From contig NZ_JACHLR010000003.1 in NCBI RefSeq assembly GCF_014204535.1, positions 124,001 through 188,000 on the forward strand: a DNA stretch of 64,000 nucleotides. Direction: 5' to 3'. Every line of letters starts with the position of its first letter. Position 1 is the first letter of the stretch. This stretch comes from Novosphingobium chloroacetimidivorans. Its GTDB lineage: Bacteria; Pseudomonadota; Alphaproteobacteria; Sphingomonadales; Sphingomonadaceae. This document shows positions 24,234 to 33,307 of this stretch, piece after piece. The translations under genes and the position numbers were made by a program. Under the pieces are notes generated by a model, which saw only the letters and a program-made list of their open reading frames with translations, did not search any database and had not been told where the DNA came from.

Positions 24234-26629
24234 GTCACGTTCCAGATATCTTTCGCGTATTCGGCGATGGTGCGGTCCGACGAGAACCATCCGACATTGG
24301 CAATGTTCCGAATTGCCGAAGCGCGCCAGGCATTTACGTCCTCCCACCGCTGATCGACCGCCCGCTGCGCCGCGGTGTAGCTTTCGAAGTCGGCGGCGAC
24401 CATGAACCAGTCGTGTTCGTAGATGCCGTTGATCAGGTCGGTGTAGCGGCTGTCGTCGCGCGAGAATACGCCGGTCGCGATGGCCGAGAGTGCCTGCCCC
24501 AGTTCGCGCGATTGCTCGATTGCCGCGCGCGGATCGTAGCCGCCCTCGCGCTTCGCGGCGACTTCCTCCGCGGTGAGGCCGAAGATGAAGATGTTGTCGT
24601 CGCCCACCCGGTCCTTGATCTCGATGTTGGCGCCATCCAGCGTGCCGATCGTCAGCGCGCCGTTCATCGCGAACTTCATGTTGCCGGTGCCCGACGCTTC
24701 CATTCCGGCGGTCGAGATCTGCTCGGACAAGTCGGCCGCCGGGATGATCCGCTCGGCCAGGCTGACGTTGTAGTTGGGCACGAACACCACCTTCAGCAGC
24801 CCGCCCACCGATGGGTCGGCATTGATCCTTCTGGCGATGTCGTTGGACAGTTTGATGATGAGCTTGGCGTTGTGGTAGCTGGGCGCCGCCTTGCCGCCGA
24901 AGATCTTCACCCGCGGCACCCAGTCGCGCTCCGGGTGGCTGCGGATCTGGTCGTAGAGCGCGACGGTCTCGACCAGATTGAGCAGCTGGCGCTTGTACTC
25001 GTGAATGCGCTTGATCTGGACGTCGAACATGGCCTCGGGATCGAGCTTGATCCCCATGACCTGCCTGATGTGATTGGACAGCGCGATCTTGTTGGCGCGC
25101 TTCACCGCATCGATCTTCTCGCCCAGCGCAGCGTCGCCGGCGAGCGGGTTCAGGTCGGACAGCTTCTCCGCATCGTCGAGGAACGCGGGGCCGATCGCGT
25201 CGGTGATCACCGAGGTCAGGCCCGGATTGCACTGCTGCAGCCAGCGGCGCGGAGTGACGCCGTTGGTCTTGTTGTTGATGCGCGTGGGATAGAGCTTGTG
25301 GAGGTCCGAAAAGACCGTCTGCTTCATCAGCTCGGTGTGCAGCGCGGCGACGCCGTTGACCGAGTGCCCACCGGTGAACGCTAGGTTCGCCATGCGCACG
25401 CGCCGCTCGCCATTCTCGTCGATCAGCGAAATGTTGGCGATCGCCGCATCATCGAGCCCCGCCTCGCGCGCCTCTCGCAGGACGCGGCTGTTGATGGCGT
25501 AGATGATCTGCATGTGGCGCGGCAGGAGCCGCTCGAACAATGGCAGCGGCCAGCTCTCCAGCGCCTCGGGCAGCAGGGTGTGGTTTGTGTAGCTGACCGT
25601 CTTCTGCGTGATGGCCCAGGCCTCGTTGAACTCCAGACCGTGCAGGTCCGCCAGCAGGCGCATCAGTTCGGCTACGGCGACGGCAGGATGAGTGTCGTTG
25701 AGCTGGATCGCGGCCTTGTCGGGCAGCGTGCGGATATCGCCTTCGTACTGGACGTGCCGGCGCACGATGTCCTGCACCGATGCGGCGGAAAAGAAGTATT
25801 CCTGCCGCAGCCGCAGCTCCTGGCCGGCCTTGTGCGAGTCCGCCGGGTAGAGCACGCGCACCAGCGAATCCGCGCGCACCTGGTCGGCGAGCGCGCCGGC
25901 ATGGTCGCCGGCGTTGAAGGCGTCGAGCTTGAGCGGGTCGATCGCATTGGCGTCCCACAGCCGTAGCGTGTTCACGCGCTTGCCACGCCAACCAACCACC
26001 GGGGTGTCGATGGCAGTCGCGTCGACTTCTTCGGCCGGGTGCCAGACGACATGATCGCCGTCCGCAACGACTTCGCCGCCGAAGCCGATGCGGTAGGTGC
26101 TTTCCAGCCGCTCGAACTCCCATGGATTGCCATGGGCCAGCCAGGTCTCGGGCAATTCGACCTGCCAGCCATCGTCGATGCGCTGGCGGAACATGCCGTT
26201 CATGTAGCGGATGCCGTAGCCGTAAGCCGGGATGTCGAGCGTCGCCAGGCTCTCCATGAAGCAGGCCGCCAGGCGACCCAGGCCGCCGTTGCCCAGCGCC
26301 GCATCGGGTTCCAGCTCTTCCAACGCGGCCAGGTCCAGGCCGTGCGATGCCAGTGCCTGCGCGGTCTGCTCGGTCACGCCCATGTTCGACAGCGCATCGC
26401 GCAGCAGCCGGCCGATCAGGAACTCCATGGAAAGATAGTAGACCCGCTTGCCACCCTGCTCGTACGTGCGCCGGGTGCTCTCGATCCAGCGGTCGATCAC
26501 CTCGTCGCGGATCGCGAGGATCGAGGCCTTGTACCAGTCGTGCAGCTTGGCCGCGCGCTCGTCCTTGCCGATGCGGTGGCGCAGAACGTCGACGATCAGC
26601 GCGTCGGTTTCCCGAATGGCAGCGTTCAT
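24230..26629 (-). CDS. glgP: Glycogen/starch/alpha-glucan phosphorylase
   Basis: 799 aa. It uses pyridoxal phosphate to release glucose-1-phosphate from alpha-1,4 ends. The PLP lysine lies in EASGTGNMKFAMNGALTIGTLDGANIE territory near residue 650. Other landmarks are NGGLGRLAACFMESLATL, IQLNDTHPAVA, NKTNGVTPRRWL and VQIKRIHEYKRQLLN. It is the first gene of the glgP-B-C-A-X operon, so the promoter should lie in 26630-26824. The ATG at 26629 was chosen over a longer, basic and poorly conserved extension. Confidence 0.96.
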   Translation of the reverse strand: MNAAIRETDALIVDVLRHRIGKDERAAKLHDWYKASILAIRDEVIDRWIESTRRTYEQGGKRVYYLSMEFLIGRLLRDALSNMGVTEQTAQALASHGLDLAALEELEPDAALGNGGLGRLAACFMESLATLDIPAYGYGIRYMNGMFRQRIDDGWQVELPETWLAHGNPWEFERLESTYRIGFGGEVVADGDHVVWHPAEEVDATAIDTPVVGWRGKRVNTLRLWDANAIDPLKLDAFNAGDHAGALADQVRADSLVRVLYPADSHKAGQELRLRQEYFFSAASVQDIVRRHVQYEGDIRTLPDKAAIQLNDTHPAVAVAELMRLLADLHGLEFNEAWAITQKTVSYTNHTLLPEALESWPLPLFERLLPRHMQIIYAINSRVLREAREAGLDDAAIANISLIDENGERRVRMANLAFTGGHSVNGVAALHTELMKQTVFSDLHKLYPTRINNKTNGVTPRRWLQQCNPGLTSVITDAIGPAFLDDAEKLSDLNPLAGDAALGEKIDAVKRANKIALSNHIRQVMGIKLDPEAMFDVQIKRIHEYKRQLLNLVETVALYDQIRSHPERDWVPRVKIFGGKAAPSYHNAKLIIKLSNDIARRINADPSVGGLLKVVFVPNYNVSLAERIIPAADLSEQISTAGMEASGTGNMKFAMNGALTIGTLDGANIEIKDRVGDDNIFIFGLTAEEVAAKREGGYDPRAAIEQSRELGQALSAIATGVFSRDDSRYTDLINGIYEHDWFMVAADFESYTAAQRAVDQRWEDVNAWRASAIRNIANVGWFSSDRTIAEYAKDIWNVT

Positions 26630-26824
26630 GGTGACCACGGCGTTGGCATTCCTTCTTGATCGAACCGGAGTCATGGCCCCGGCATGGCGACGGACGGATA
26701 CCTGTCAGGCGGCTATGCTGCCGCTTCGTTCACCCGCCCCCCGCCTTGGCTATGCCGCAGTTGCGAAGGCGGCAAGCAAGTTCGTGCGCTTCCGCGGAGA
26801 AATACCGGGTGGATCGTCGGTGCC

Positions 26825-27541
26825 TCAGGCCTTGCGCGTGCATCCGGCGATCAGCATGGCCACCAGCTTGCCGAGGAAATGGTCGCATTCCTCCACCGTG
26901 GACACTTTACCGCGGAGCACCGAAGCCGTGTAATGGCCGCGCAATGCCATGACATAGCTGGTCGCCATGGCTTCGGGATCGTCGCAGACCAACCCCTCGC
27001 GCGGGGCGGCTTCGGTGATGAATGCCGTGACGGTTTCGATCCCGGTATCGATACGATGCGCGACGAGTTGCCCCAGTTCGGGAAAGCGCAGCCCTTCGGC
27101 CAAGGCCATCCGTTCGTAATTGGTCCAGAGCGGCAGCCGGCTGATCATGAGCGCATGGCGGCCGAACGCCATCAGGCCGCCAGCGATATCCCGCGTCCTT
27201 CGCCTGCCGGTGTCTAGCTGCCCGTTCTCGATGCGGCTGACGGTGAGGTCGAGCGAGGCCTTGAACAGGTCCGACTTGGTCGCATAGCGGGCGTAGAGCG
27301 TGGTCTTGGATACGCCCGCCGCCTTGACGATCATCGCCATCGACGTGCTCTCATAGCCATGCGCGAAGAACAGGTCGCGCGCGGCATGGAGAATCTCGCG
27401 GTCGATCTGGGCAGCCGCCTCGGGGCTTGGCCGTCCCCGGGTGCGGCTTGGCACAACCTCTGGCGCGCTCATGGCGGCGCTTTGCTCCTTGTCTTCGGAC
27501 GCGCTCATGCTCGCCCGCTCCACCTGTCGAGGCCCTACCAT
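26825..27541 (-). CDS. TetR family regulator (AefR-like C-terminus)
   Basis: 238 aa. A basic flexible N-terminus leads to a TetR HTH (about residues 50-95) with FFAHGYESTSMAMIVKAAGVSKTTLYARYATKSDLFKA. A helical ligand domain like TetR_C_7/AefR follows. The start is uncertain: ATG at 27541 has GGGAGAGGG just upstream, while 27508 and 27472 are also possible. It lies between the glycogen operon and the dehydrogenase/lactonase cluster and may control the latter or an efflux system elsewhere. Confidence 0.85.
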   Translation of the reverse strand: MVGPRQVERASMSASEDKEQSAAMSAPEVVPSRTRGRPSPEAAAQIDREILHAARDLFFAHGYESTSMAMIVKAAGVSKTTLYARYATKSDLFKASLDLTVSRIENGQLDTGRRRTRDIAGGLMAFGRHALMISRLPLWTNYERMALAEGLRFPELGQLVAHRIDTGIETVTAFITEAAPREGLVCDDPEAMATSYVMALRGHYTASVLRGKVSTVEECDHFLGKLVAMLIAGCTRKA

Positions 27542-27694
27542 ACCCTCTCCCTTGTGTCTCACCTTTGCAGGCGGCCGCTTGCCTCGCGGACGCCCGTCGG
27601 TGGCTTGGATCATCTTGGATCAGGAAAAGGATACCATGCTGTAAATGAACTGGCAGGTACATTAAGACCCGGTTTCGGACCGGTCACGCGCCCC

Positions 27695-28654
27695 TCAGCG
27701 CAGCGCGTCGCCATTCAGGAGTGTCGGCGGGGTTTCGCCGCGATGGATCATGTCGATCACGGCGGCGCAGTGGAGCGCCATGTGCTTCATCCCGGCCTCG
27801 GTCACGCCCGCGACATGGGGCGAGAGCAGCGCGTTGGGCAGGTCGAACAGCGGATGGTCGGCGGCAGGCGGCTCGTCCTCGAACACATCGATCCCGGCAC
27901 CGCCGATGCTGCGCGCCGCCAGTGCCGCGACCAGCGCCGCCTCGTCGATGATGCCCCCGCGTGAGCAGTTCACGATGATCGCCTTGGCATGCATTTGCGC
28001 AAGCTCCGCCGCGCCGATCAGGTTGCGCGTGCCCTCGGTCAGCGGCGTGTGGATCGAGATGACGTCGCGCTTGAGGATCTCGGTCAGTGGCATCGGCTCC
28101 ACCCCGGCGGCGCGCACCTCCTCATCCGGCACCATCGGATCGTACGCAGCGACCTCGGCGCCAAAGCCGGGGCCGCAGATCCGGGCGACATAGCGGGCGA
28201 TGCGGCCGAAGCCGATCAGGCCTACCCTGGCGCCGGTCAGGTCACCCAGGCGGATGTCCCAGCGCTCGCTCCAGCGATCCTCCCGCACCAGTGCATCCAT
28301 CTCGCGCACCTGGCGCAGCAGGGCCAGCATCATGGTGACCGCGCCCTCGGCCACCGCGGTCGAGTTGTTGCCGCCAGGCGTGTTGGCGACCTGCACGCCC
28401 ATTGCCGAGGCGGCGGGGATGGCGATGTTGTCGACCCCGGCGCCGTGTTTCACGATCGCCTTCAGGTTCTTCATCGAGCCGAAGATGTCCTCGCCCAGCG
28501 GACTGGTGCGGATCAGGATGACGCTGGTCTGGTCCAATCGTGGATCCTCGCGCCAGGAAGAGCCCTGGATCAGGGCATGGCCGCTCGCCAGCAGGGCCTC
28601 GACACCGGCGGGATGAATGGGATCGATGATGGTGACGAGTTCGCCAGCGCTCAC
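27695..28654 (-). CDS. D-isomer-specific 2-hydroxyacid dehydrogenase
   Basis: 319 aa. It has the NAD-binding motif VGLIGFGRIARYVARIC (about residue 140), the catalytic Arg in NCSRGGIIDE, an acidic Glu in FEDEPP and the catalytic His in SPHVAGVT. It interconverts 2-oxo acids and D-2-hydroxy acids. The substrate is unknown, but 3-phosphoglycerate dehydrogenase-like relatives are common. The GTG at 28654 follows AGGAGAG by six bases, better than the upstream in-frame start. It is divergent from the SMP-30 lactonase, with a TGTATACA palindrome in the shared region. Confidence 0.88.
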   Translation of the reverse strand: MSAGELVTIIDPIHPAGVEALLASGHALIQGSSWREDPRLDQTSVILIRTSPLGEDIFGSMKNLKAIVKHGAGVDNIAIPAASAMGVQVANTPGGNNSTAVAEGAVTMMLALLRQVREMDALVREDRWSERWDIRLGDLTGARVGLIGFGRIARYVARICGPGFGAEVAAYDPMVPDEEVRAAGVEPMPLTEILKRDVISIHTPLTEGTRNLIGAAELAQMHAKAIIVNCSRGGIIDEAALVAALAARSIGGAGIDVFEDEPPAADHPLFDLPNALLSPHVAGVTEAGMKHMALHCAAVIDMIHRGETPPTLLNGDALR

Positions 28655-28667
28655 ACTGCTCTCCTGA

Positions 28668-28675
28668 TGTATACA
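28668..28675. promoter_or_regulatory. TGTATACA palindrome, candidate TetR operator core
   Basis: A perfect 8-base palindrome in the 100-base divergent region between the dehydrogenase and SMP-30 genes. A related ATGTATACG is found at 29728-29736 ahead of the next gene. Two TetR genes flank the cluster. Binding is inferred only. Confidence 0.35.
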
Positions 28676-28754
28676 CGCGGTGCCTGAAAGCACTTTGCGC
28701 CAAGGTCAACTGCGTTTAGGTCAGGGCGGCAAGAGAGCACGCAAGGAGAGAGCC

Positions 28755-29675
28755 ATGTTTGCCGCCCCGCCCGCAATCCAGGCCGAAGTGTTCTGCCGCA
28801 TCCCGGACAAGTTCCGCCGGTACCAGAGCTCGGAGTGGGCGAACGTACAGCTCAACGGAGCCGCCGCTCCCGCCTTCCTGGAAGGGCCGGTGTTCGACAA
28901 GCAGGGCAACCTATGGGTCACCGACATTCCCTGGGGCCGGCTGTTCAGGATCGATCCGGATGGGACGTGCGAGGTGGGCTTCGAGTATGACGGCCAGCCC
29001 AACGGCATGAAGTTCCTTCGCGACGGGCGCATCCTCGTCGCCGATCATCACAAGGGCATGGTCATCTGCGATCCCGCGACCGGCAAGTGGGACTACTGGT
29101 TCGAACGCTACCTGCTCGAGCCGTTCCTGGGCTGCAACGACCTGACGATCGCCAGGAACGGCGATATCTACTTCACCGACCAGGGCCAATCGGGGTGGCA
29201 CAATCCCAATGGCCGCCTGTTTCGGATCAAGGCGGGCACCGGCAAGCTCGAGTTGCTGCTCGACGGCATCCCCAGCCCCAATGGTTTGGTGCTCAACAAG
29301 GCCGAGACGGCGGTGCTGCTCGCCGTCACCCGCGCGAACGCGATCTGGCGCCTGCCGCTGGTGATGGACGGCGCGGCGGTCAGCAAAGTCGGCACCTTCA
29401 TCCAGATGTCGGGCGGCAACGGCCCCGACGGTATCGCCATCGACGAGGACGACAACCTGGCCGTGTGTCACGTCGGCTTCGGTGCGGTCTGGCTCTTCAG
29501 CAACCGCGGCGAGCCGATGCTGCGGATCGACGTGCCCGAAGGCCGGTACACCACCAACGCCTGCTATGGCGGGCCCGACAACAAGACGCTGTTCTTCACC
29601 GAATCGATCACCGGAACCGTCTACAAGGCGCCGATGCCGGTGGCGGGCCGCGCAATCTACGAGGCGTCTGTATAG
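28755..29675 (+). CDS. SMP-30/gluconolactonase-like lactonase
   Basis: 306 aa, a six-bladed propeller. The metal-ligand Glu is in LEGPVFD, a metal Asn/Asp is in GCNDLTI, and an Asp is in NGPDGIAIDEDD. SMP-30 members hydrolyse sugar or other lactones with a divalent metal. I chose the ATG at 28755 with AAGGAGAGAG just before it. It is divergent from the hydroxyacid dehydrogenase and upstream of the carboxymuconolactone-decarboxylase-like gene, which suggests a shared breakdown route for a lactone-forming compound. The substrate is not identifiable. Confidence 0.87.
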   Translation: MFAAPPAIQAEVFCRIPDKFRRYQSSEWANVQLNGAAAPAFLEGPVFDKQGNLWVTDIPWGRLFRIDPDGTCEVGFEYDGQPNGMKFLRDGRILVADHHKGMVICDPATGKWDYWFERYLLEPFLGCNDLTIARNGDIYFTDQGQSGWHNPNGRLFRIKAGTGKLELLLDGIPSPNGLVLNKAETAVLLAVTRANAIWRLPLVMDGAAVSKVGTFIQMSGGNGPDGIAIDEDDNLAVCHVGFGAVWLFSNRGEPMLRIDVPEGRYTTNACYGGPDNKTLFFTESITGTVYKAPMPVAGRAIYEASV

Positions 29676-29727
29676 GGGAGCCACAGCCAGTCCGAGCGGC
29701 GGCGTGCAGGCGACCTATCTGTGGACA

Positions 29728-29796
29728 ATGTATACGTCGGACCCGTTTCCGTGCCTCCAGCTTCGCGTTGACAGCCCACGCCCCTCACTCCTAATC
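29728..29796 (+). promoter_or_regulatory. Candidate promoter and operator of the CMD-like gene
   Basis: TTGACA at 29768-29773 and CTAATC at 29791-29796 with a 17-base spacer resemble a housekeeping promoter. ATGTATACG at 29728-29736, just upstream, matches the TGTATACA site at 28668. The elements are visible. Use as promoter and operator is inferred. Confidence 0.4.
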
Positions 29797-29836
29797 GAGT
29801 GCTCAGCATCCGCCGAAACGGAGAGGGAGAGAACCC

Positions 29837-30427
29837 ATGCCGCCCCAAGACCCGCCCGCGCGCATGCCGCCGATCCGGCCCGACGAGATCGGGCCGGAAA
29901 CGCGCGCGTTTCTCGATAAATGGAGCGGCGGGTTCTTCCAGGACGCGGACCGGCATCCGGTACTGCTGACCTTAGCGCACAATCCCAGGCTTGCGGACGT
30001 GTTCTCCGCCTTCAACATCCACGTGCTAACGACCAGCACCCTGCCGGTGAAGGAACGCCAGATCGCGATCATGCGGCTGGCGTGGCTGACCAAGGCGACC
30101 TTCATGTGGTCGAGCCACCTCAACACCAGCGTCCTGTGCGGCCTCGATCCCGAGATGTACGAACCGATCAAGGTCGGCGCATCCGATCCCTACTTCACCC
30201 CGTTCGAGCGCGAGGTGATCCTCGCCACAGAGGAACTGATCGCAACCAGCACGCTCAGCGATGCCACCTGGGCCGCGCTTAGTGCCGTGTGGGACAAGGC
30301 GCAGATGCTCGACTTCCTGTTCGCGATCGGCTGCTACATGACCGTGGCCTATGTGATGAAGGCGACCGCGATTCCCCGCATGCCCGACTTGCTCGCCCTG
30401 GCGGACAAGTACGGCGCGCCCGAATAA
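29837..30427 (+). CDS. Carboxymuconolactone decarboxylase-family (AhpD-like) protein
   Basis: 196 aa, all-helical. It has VKERQIAIMRLAWLTKATFMWSSHLN, matching the CMD/AhpD core, but with serine where AhpD-type redox proteins have a CxxC cysteine (no CxxCH). It is therefore not an AhpD-like peroxidase partner. It may act in ring or lactone metabolism like 4-carboxymuconolactone decarboxylase, or may be a binding protein. GAGAGGGAGAG lies before the ATG. A TetR gene follows, convergent, 10 bases away. Confidence 0.8.
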   Translation: MPPQDPPARMPPIRPDEIGPETRAFLDKWSGGFFQDADRHPVLLTLAHNPRLADVFSAFNIHVLTTSTLPVKERQIAIMRLAWLTKATFMWSSHLNTSVLCGLDPEMYEPIKVGASDPYFTPFEREVILATEELIATSTLSDATWAALSAVWDKAQMLDFLFAIGCYMTVAYVMKATAIPRMPDLLALADKYGAPE

Positions 30428-30437
30428 GGCAGAAGGA

Positions 30438-31061
30438 TCAAGCGTCCTTGCGCGCGAACAGCTGCGATAACCAGTCGGTCACGAAGGCATGCGTCTCCAG
30501 ATGCGCCGGGATCGCGAAGTTGGTTCCGAACAGGAAGCTGCGCGCCAGGTTCTCCAGCACCGTCGCCAGGTGCTGCGGCGTCCAGCCGGGCAAGTCGATG
30601 CCCCGCTCCGCCAGCGTCGCCTCAATGATCTGCGCCTGGCGCGCCTGGTAGCGGACGCCGAACTGCGAGATCACCGCCGCGATCCCCTTGCGGTGGTTTG
30701 CCAGCGCGAGAAACTCGGCGACGATCGTCGCACGTGAGGGATCGGAACTGAGCTTCCACATCGCCAGGATCGGTTCGTCTTCCAGTGCCGCCTCTTCCAG
30801 CGCGGCTTCGATCCCCTGGGCGAGCCGCAGGAACACCGCCTCGAACAAGTCGTCCATGGTGCGGAAGTAGTAGTAGACGATTTGCGGCGACATCTGCGCC
30901 GCCTTCGCCAACTGGCGAGAGGTCACCGCGGCGTAGCCCTCCTCGCGCATGATGGTCTCGGCGATGTCGAGCAGGAACGTGCGGGTTTCGGAGGACTTCG
31001 CCCCCATCCTGCGACCACCGCCGCGCGAGCCCGGGGTCGCAATCTCCTCGACATCGCTCAT
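30438..31061 (-). CDS. TetR family transcriptional regulator
   Basis: 207 aa. The N-terminal HTH (about residues 20-70) reads IMREEGYAAVTSRQLAKAAQMSPQIVYYYFRTMDDLFEAVF. The C-terminal ligand domain is helical and unassigned. The start at the ATG 31061 (MSDVEE) is 13 bases after the stop of the helix-hairpin-helix gene, so it may be read through from that operon. As the gene adjoins the CMD-like and lactonase genes, it is a candidate local repressor of that cluster. Confidence 0.85.
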   Translation of the reverse strand: MSDVEEIATPGSRGGGRRMGAKSSETRTFLLDIAETIMREEGYAAVTSRQLAKAAQMSPQIVYYYFRTMDDLFEAVFLRLAQGIEAALEEAALEDEPILAMWKLSSDPSRATIVAEFLALANHRKGIAAVISQFGVRYQARQAQIIEATLAERGIDLPGWTPQHLATVLENLARSFLFGTNFAIPAHLETHAFVTDWLSQLFARKDA

Positions 31062-31074
31062 CGCGCGCGCCTGG

Positions 31075-31725
31075 TCAGAGCTTGCCGAACTTCGCCTCGT
31101 AGGCGCCTGTATCGCCACCGGCGAGCAGGCGGGCCTGCTCGACCCAGGCATCCCGCCGCGGCCGGCCGGCAAAGGCGCCGAGCTGCGCGTCGAGCGCGTC
31201 GAGATCGGCATCGGTCCACGCCGCGATCTGGGCATAACGGGTGATGCCCAGCGCATGCAGCGTCGCCACCAGCTTCGGGCCGACGCCCTTGATGCGACGC
31301 AGATCGTCCTCGCCGCCATCAGGAGCCGCGGGCGCGACGGTCTGCTGCTTGACGGCCTGCTGCTCGACAGGTGGTGCCTCCGCCGCTGGAGCATCATCCG
31401 GCACCGGAGCCTGCGCCGCTCGCACTTCGGCCTGCGCACCATGGGCGATCGCTTCGCCGATGCCGGCGAAGGTGCCCGCGGCGGCGGGAGGCACGACCGC
31501 AGGCGGTACGATCGGCGAGGGCATCGTCGCGGCCGCCGGCGGCGCGTCGATCAAGGCCTGGTTGCGCTGTGCCGGGGCGGCCCCCTCGTCGAGCACATCG
31601 GGCCGGCGATCGCGCACCTTGGGCTTGCCGGCGCGGCCGAACAGCCAGAAGGCAAGGATCAGCGCGATCACCAGTGCCACGGCGAAAAGCAGCCAGTTGG
31701 CCTCGATCGTCTGCAGCAGGGTCAT
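31075..31725 (-). CDS. Membrane-anchored helix-hairpin-helix protein
   Basis: 216 aa. One N-terminal membrane segment (LLFAVALVIALILAFWLF) is followed by a long Ala/Pro/Gln-rich linker (about residues 35-145). The C-terminal domain, DDLRRIKGVGPKLVATLHALGI through DADLDALDAQLG, is a double helix-hairpin-helix of the kind seen in flap endonucleases and many small bacterial proteins of unknown role. It could bind DNA or a protein near the membrane. The ATG at 31725 follows GAGGAA. It lies downstream of the flippase gene on the same strand. Confidence 0.78.
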   Translation of the reverse strand: MTLLQTIEANWLLFAVALVIALILAFWLFGRAGKPKVRDRRPDVLDEGAAPAQRNQALIDAPPAAATMPSPIVPPAVVPPAAAGTFAGIGEAIAHGAQAEVRAAQAPVPDDAPAAEAPPVEQQAVKQQTVAPAAPDGGEDDLRRIKGVGPKLVATLHALGITRYAQIAAWTDADLDALDAQLGAFAGRPRRDAWVEQARLLAGGDTGAYEAKFGKL

Positions 31726-31798
31726 GGCAATTCCTCGTAAGTCAGGAGCGATGCCGCTCCGCGTATACGGCCACTCCTTGTCCCGGCGCGCGGGCCAG

Positions 31799-33307
31799 TC
31801 AAGCCGCGCTGCGCGCCGAGGACTTCTGGAACAGCACGCGGTCTTCCGGTCCAAAGGCACGGCGCCACAACACGCCGAAGTAGACCGCCAGGATCGCGGG
31901 GATGCCCAGGGCGAGTTCCGCCCACTCCGGCAGGAACCGCGTCGCCGCCCAGCCCACCAACCCGGCCGGGACCACCGCCCAGACAAGCGCCCAGCGCCAG
32001 TTGTTGACTGCCTCGTCGAGGATACCTGCCAGGATCCGCGACTTGACCAGCGACGCGAAACCTAGCGCAATGGCAAGGCCGAGCGCTGCCGCGGCGGCCT
32101 GGAACAGCTCGTTATAGCCCAACTCCTGAACCAGCAGGATGCCGCCGACGGTGACCAGCGCCTGCAGCACCACGGTCAGGACCGACACCACCAGGTTGCG
32201 GATGCGCGCGACGTAGATCAGTGCCGCCTCGCTCACCACCGCGGTGGCCGCGACGGCTTCGGCGGCGAGCAGGAACGCCAACGCGCCGGTGCCACCGACG
32301 AACTGCGGCCCGATCAGGCCCATCACGCCCTCGCCGGGGATGCCCAGCGCCATCGCGATGCCGAGCTGCGCCGCCAGGATCCAGAAACCCACCTGGCGCA
32401 CCTGGCGGCCGATCGCGGCATAGTCGCGCGTCTTGAGGTTGCGGGTGATGACCGGGCCCAGGATCGGCTCGAAGCTGGTCTTGAGCTTCTGCGGCAGCGA
32501 GGCGATCTGCTGCGCGACATAGTAGACGCCCACGGCGCTCGGCGCCGCGAACAGGCCCAGGATGAAGATGTCGAGCCGGCGGGTGCCCCATTCGATCGCA
32601 TCGGCGGTGGCGATCGGCAGGCTGCGCCAGGTCAGCTTGCCCATGTTCCGGAGCGAGGGCTGCCAGTTGAGCGGCAGTCCATAGGCCCGCAGGAACGGGA
32701 TGAAGGCCGCGATCGCGGCGGCATAGACCGATGCCAGATAGGCGACGGCCAGTCCGCTCTGCGGTGCGACCAGCGCCATGACGCCGGCGACGATCGAGAT
32801 CGTCCAGGGCTCGACGATCGCGCGGGCGCGCACCGTCGCAGCAACATCGAAGCGATAGGCCAGCGCCGCCAGCCAGATCTCGGTCAGCGCCAGCGGCGGG
32901 ATCGCCAGCACCATCAGCCGGTCGATCCAGGTGTAGTGCCCACCGGGAAACAGCGGCGCGGGAAACAGCCAGAAGGCCAGCGCCGCTACGCAAGAGGCAA
33001 CCAGCGCCACCAGCGAACCATCCGCGATCAGATTGGCGGGATGCTCGTCGGACTCCGACAGGCGCTGCGCCAGTCCGCGCTTTTCGCCCAGCGTGCACAG
33101 CATCGCCGTCAATTCGATCAGCACCAGCGCCGACGCGAAGACGCCCAGCGCCGCCGCGCCGTAGCCCGGAGCACGGCCGGCGATGAACAGGAACGGGATG
33201 CGCGCGGCCAGGCGCATGAAGAAGCCAAGCAGGTTCGTGCGCCCACCCTTGGCGATCGCCGCGAGGTCTTCCTGTCCTTGCCCGTCCTTTGCCGCAGGTT
33301 GCGTCAA
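31799..33307 (-). CDS. Polysaccharide/oligosaccharide flippase (MOP superfamily)
   Basis: 502 aa with 12-14 membrane helices typical of Wzx/MurJ-type exporters. It begins [10 protein letters not shown], then KGGRTNLLGF, which matches related polysaccharide biosynthesis membrane proteins. It probably flips a lipid-linked glycan across the inner membrane. The chosen TTG start at 33307 overlaps the gpsA stop (TTGA). A later ATG (33202) would remove the conserved KGGRTNLLGF segment. It is the third gene of tsaD-gpsA-flippase. Confidence 0.75.
   Translation of the reverse strand: MTQPAAKDGQGQEDLAAIAKGGRTNLLGFFMRLAARIPFLFIAGRAPGYGAAALGVFASALVLIELTAMLCTLGEKRGLAQRLSESDEHPANLIADGSLVALVASCVAALAFWLFPAPLFPGGHYTWIDRLMVLAIPPLALTEIWLAALAYRFDVAATVRARAIVEPWTISIVAGVMALVAPQSGLAVAYLASVYAAAIAAFIPFLRAYGLPLNWQPSLRNMGKLTWRSLPIATADAIEWGTRRLDIFILGLFAAPSAVGVYYVAQQIASLPQKLKTSFEPILGPVITRNLKTRDYAAIGRQVRQVGFWILAAQLGIAMALGIPGEGVMGLIGPQFVGGTGALAFLLAAEAVAATAVVSEAALIYVARIRNLVVSVLTVVLQALVTVGGILLVQELGYNELFQAAAAALGLAIALGFASLVKSRILAGILDEAVNNWRWALVWAVVPAGLVGWAATRFLPEWAELALGIPAILAVYFGVLWRRAFGPEDRVLFQKSSARSAA

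Noticed and set aside
22161..24353. 730-codon plus-strand frame opposite glgB
   Set aside because: Antisense shadow of a clear branching enzyme; composition is His/Asp/Val-rich noise.
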